NCBI GenBank assembly: GCA_023957755.1
Contig: JAMLGT010000012.1
Span: forward strand, 59,758 to 123,757
DNA length: 64,000 nt
Direction: 5' to 3'
From: Chitinophagaceae bacterium
GTDB taxonomy: Bacteria; Bacteroidota; Bacteroidia; Chitinophagales; Chitinophagaceae
Shown here: positions 63,990 through 64,000 of the stretch, in pieces
How the letters are laid out: each line of letters starts with the position of its first letter
Numbering within the stretch: position 1 is the first letter of the stretch
Translations under genes and position numbers: made by a program
The notes under the pieces: model-generated
Seen by the model: only the letters and a program-made list of their open reading frames with translations
What the model was told of the DNA's origin: nothing
Database searches by the model: none

Positions 63990-64000
63990 CTCGAATAATA

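Overview
The window looks like ordinary chromosome from a member of the Bacteroidota, most likely a Chitinophagaceae-type bacterium. The evidence is the mix of families: a very large MG2-type alpha-2-macroglobulin, DUF4836, a long NusB, a CcsA/CcmD cytochrome c pair, a malic enzyme fused to a phosphotransacetylase domain, and an OmpH-like anchored coiled coil. Several genes are also preceded by the Bacteroidetes -7 element TAnnTTTG, and Shine-Dalgarno sequences are weak. I see no insertion sequence, phage, integrase, CRISPR array or rRNA. One tRNA (Thr, anticodon CGT) is present.

Layout. 1-9557: a truncated alpha-2-macroglobulin gene (minus), a polysaccharide flippase (plus), a two-way terminator, then a minus-strand pair of secreted amidohydrolase-like proteins. 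9570-16168: a plus-strand metabolic run (deoC, SPOR protein, M20 peptidase, malic enzyme) ending in an MlaE/MlaF-type lipid transporter pair. 16187-22218: an unknown protein (minus), thymidine kinase, a cytochrome c maturation set (ccmB, HutD-like, ccmC/ccsA, ccmD) broken by a 98-bp heptamer repeat, glutamate dehydrogenase and an orphan HsdR-N-type domain. 22341-28027: AMP nucleosidase, a double peptide ABC ATPase, an SRAP protein, and a minus-strand CBS-USP-USP stress cluster.

28164-34946: miaB, a receiver-less sigma-54 activator, lptE, a TPR-like protein, secG, mltG and yihY, which reads as an envelope biogenesis run. 34961-41095: small accessory genes, a candidate sigma-54 promoter before an unrecognised 110-residue protein, an OmpH-like protein, an APC permease, an isoaspartyl peptidase and a FemAB-like acetyltransferase. 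41100-47111 (minus): M1 metallopeptidase, exopolysaccharide priming transferase, Gfo/Idh/MocA oxidoreductase and L,D-transpeptidase. 47641-53820: thiolase, then a minus-strand hisS-DUF4836-ABC ATPase-FtsX-like permease run. 54130-59591 (plus): small membrane protein, PstS-like lipoprotein, TPR protein, nusB, DUF1573, yajC, coaE. 59702-63989: a TlpA-type thioredoxin protein (minus), tRNA-Thr and an M13 metallopeptidase lipoprotein.

Most genes are housekeeping. The points most worth a second look are the heptamer repeat before ccmC, a perfect 16-bp inverted repeat inside coaE, a sigma-54-like element with two palindromes upstream of an orphan gene, an ABC ATPase without an H-loop histidine coupled to DUF4836, degenerate amidohydrolase modules, and terminators buried inside the coding ends of convergent genes. 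I found no clear evidence of a wholly new system. All assignments come from reading the sequence; no database search was run.
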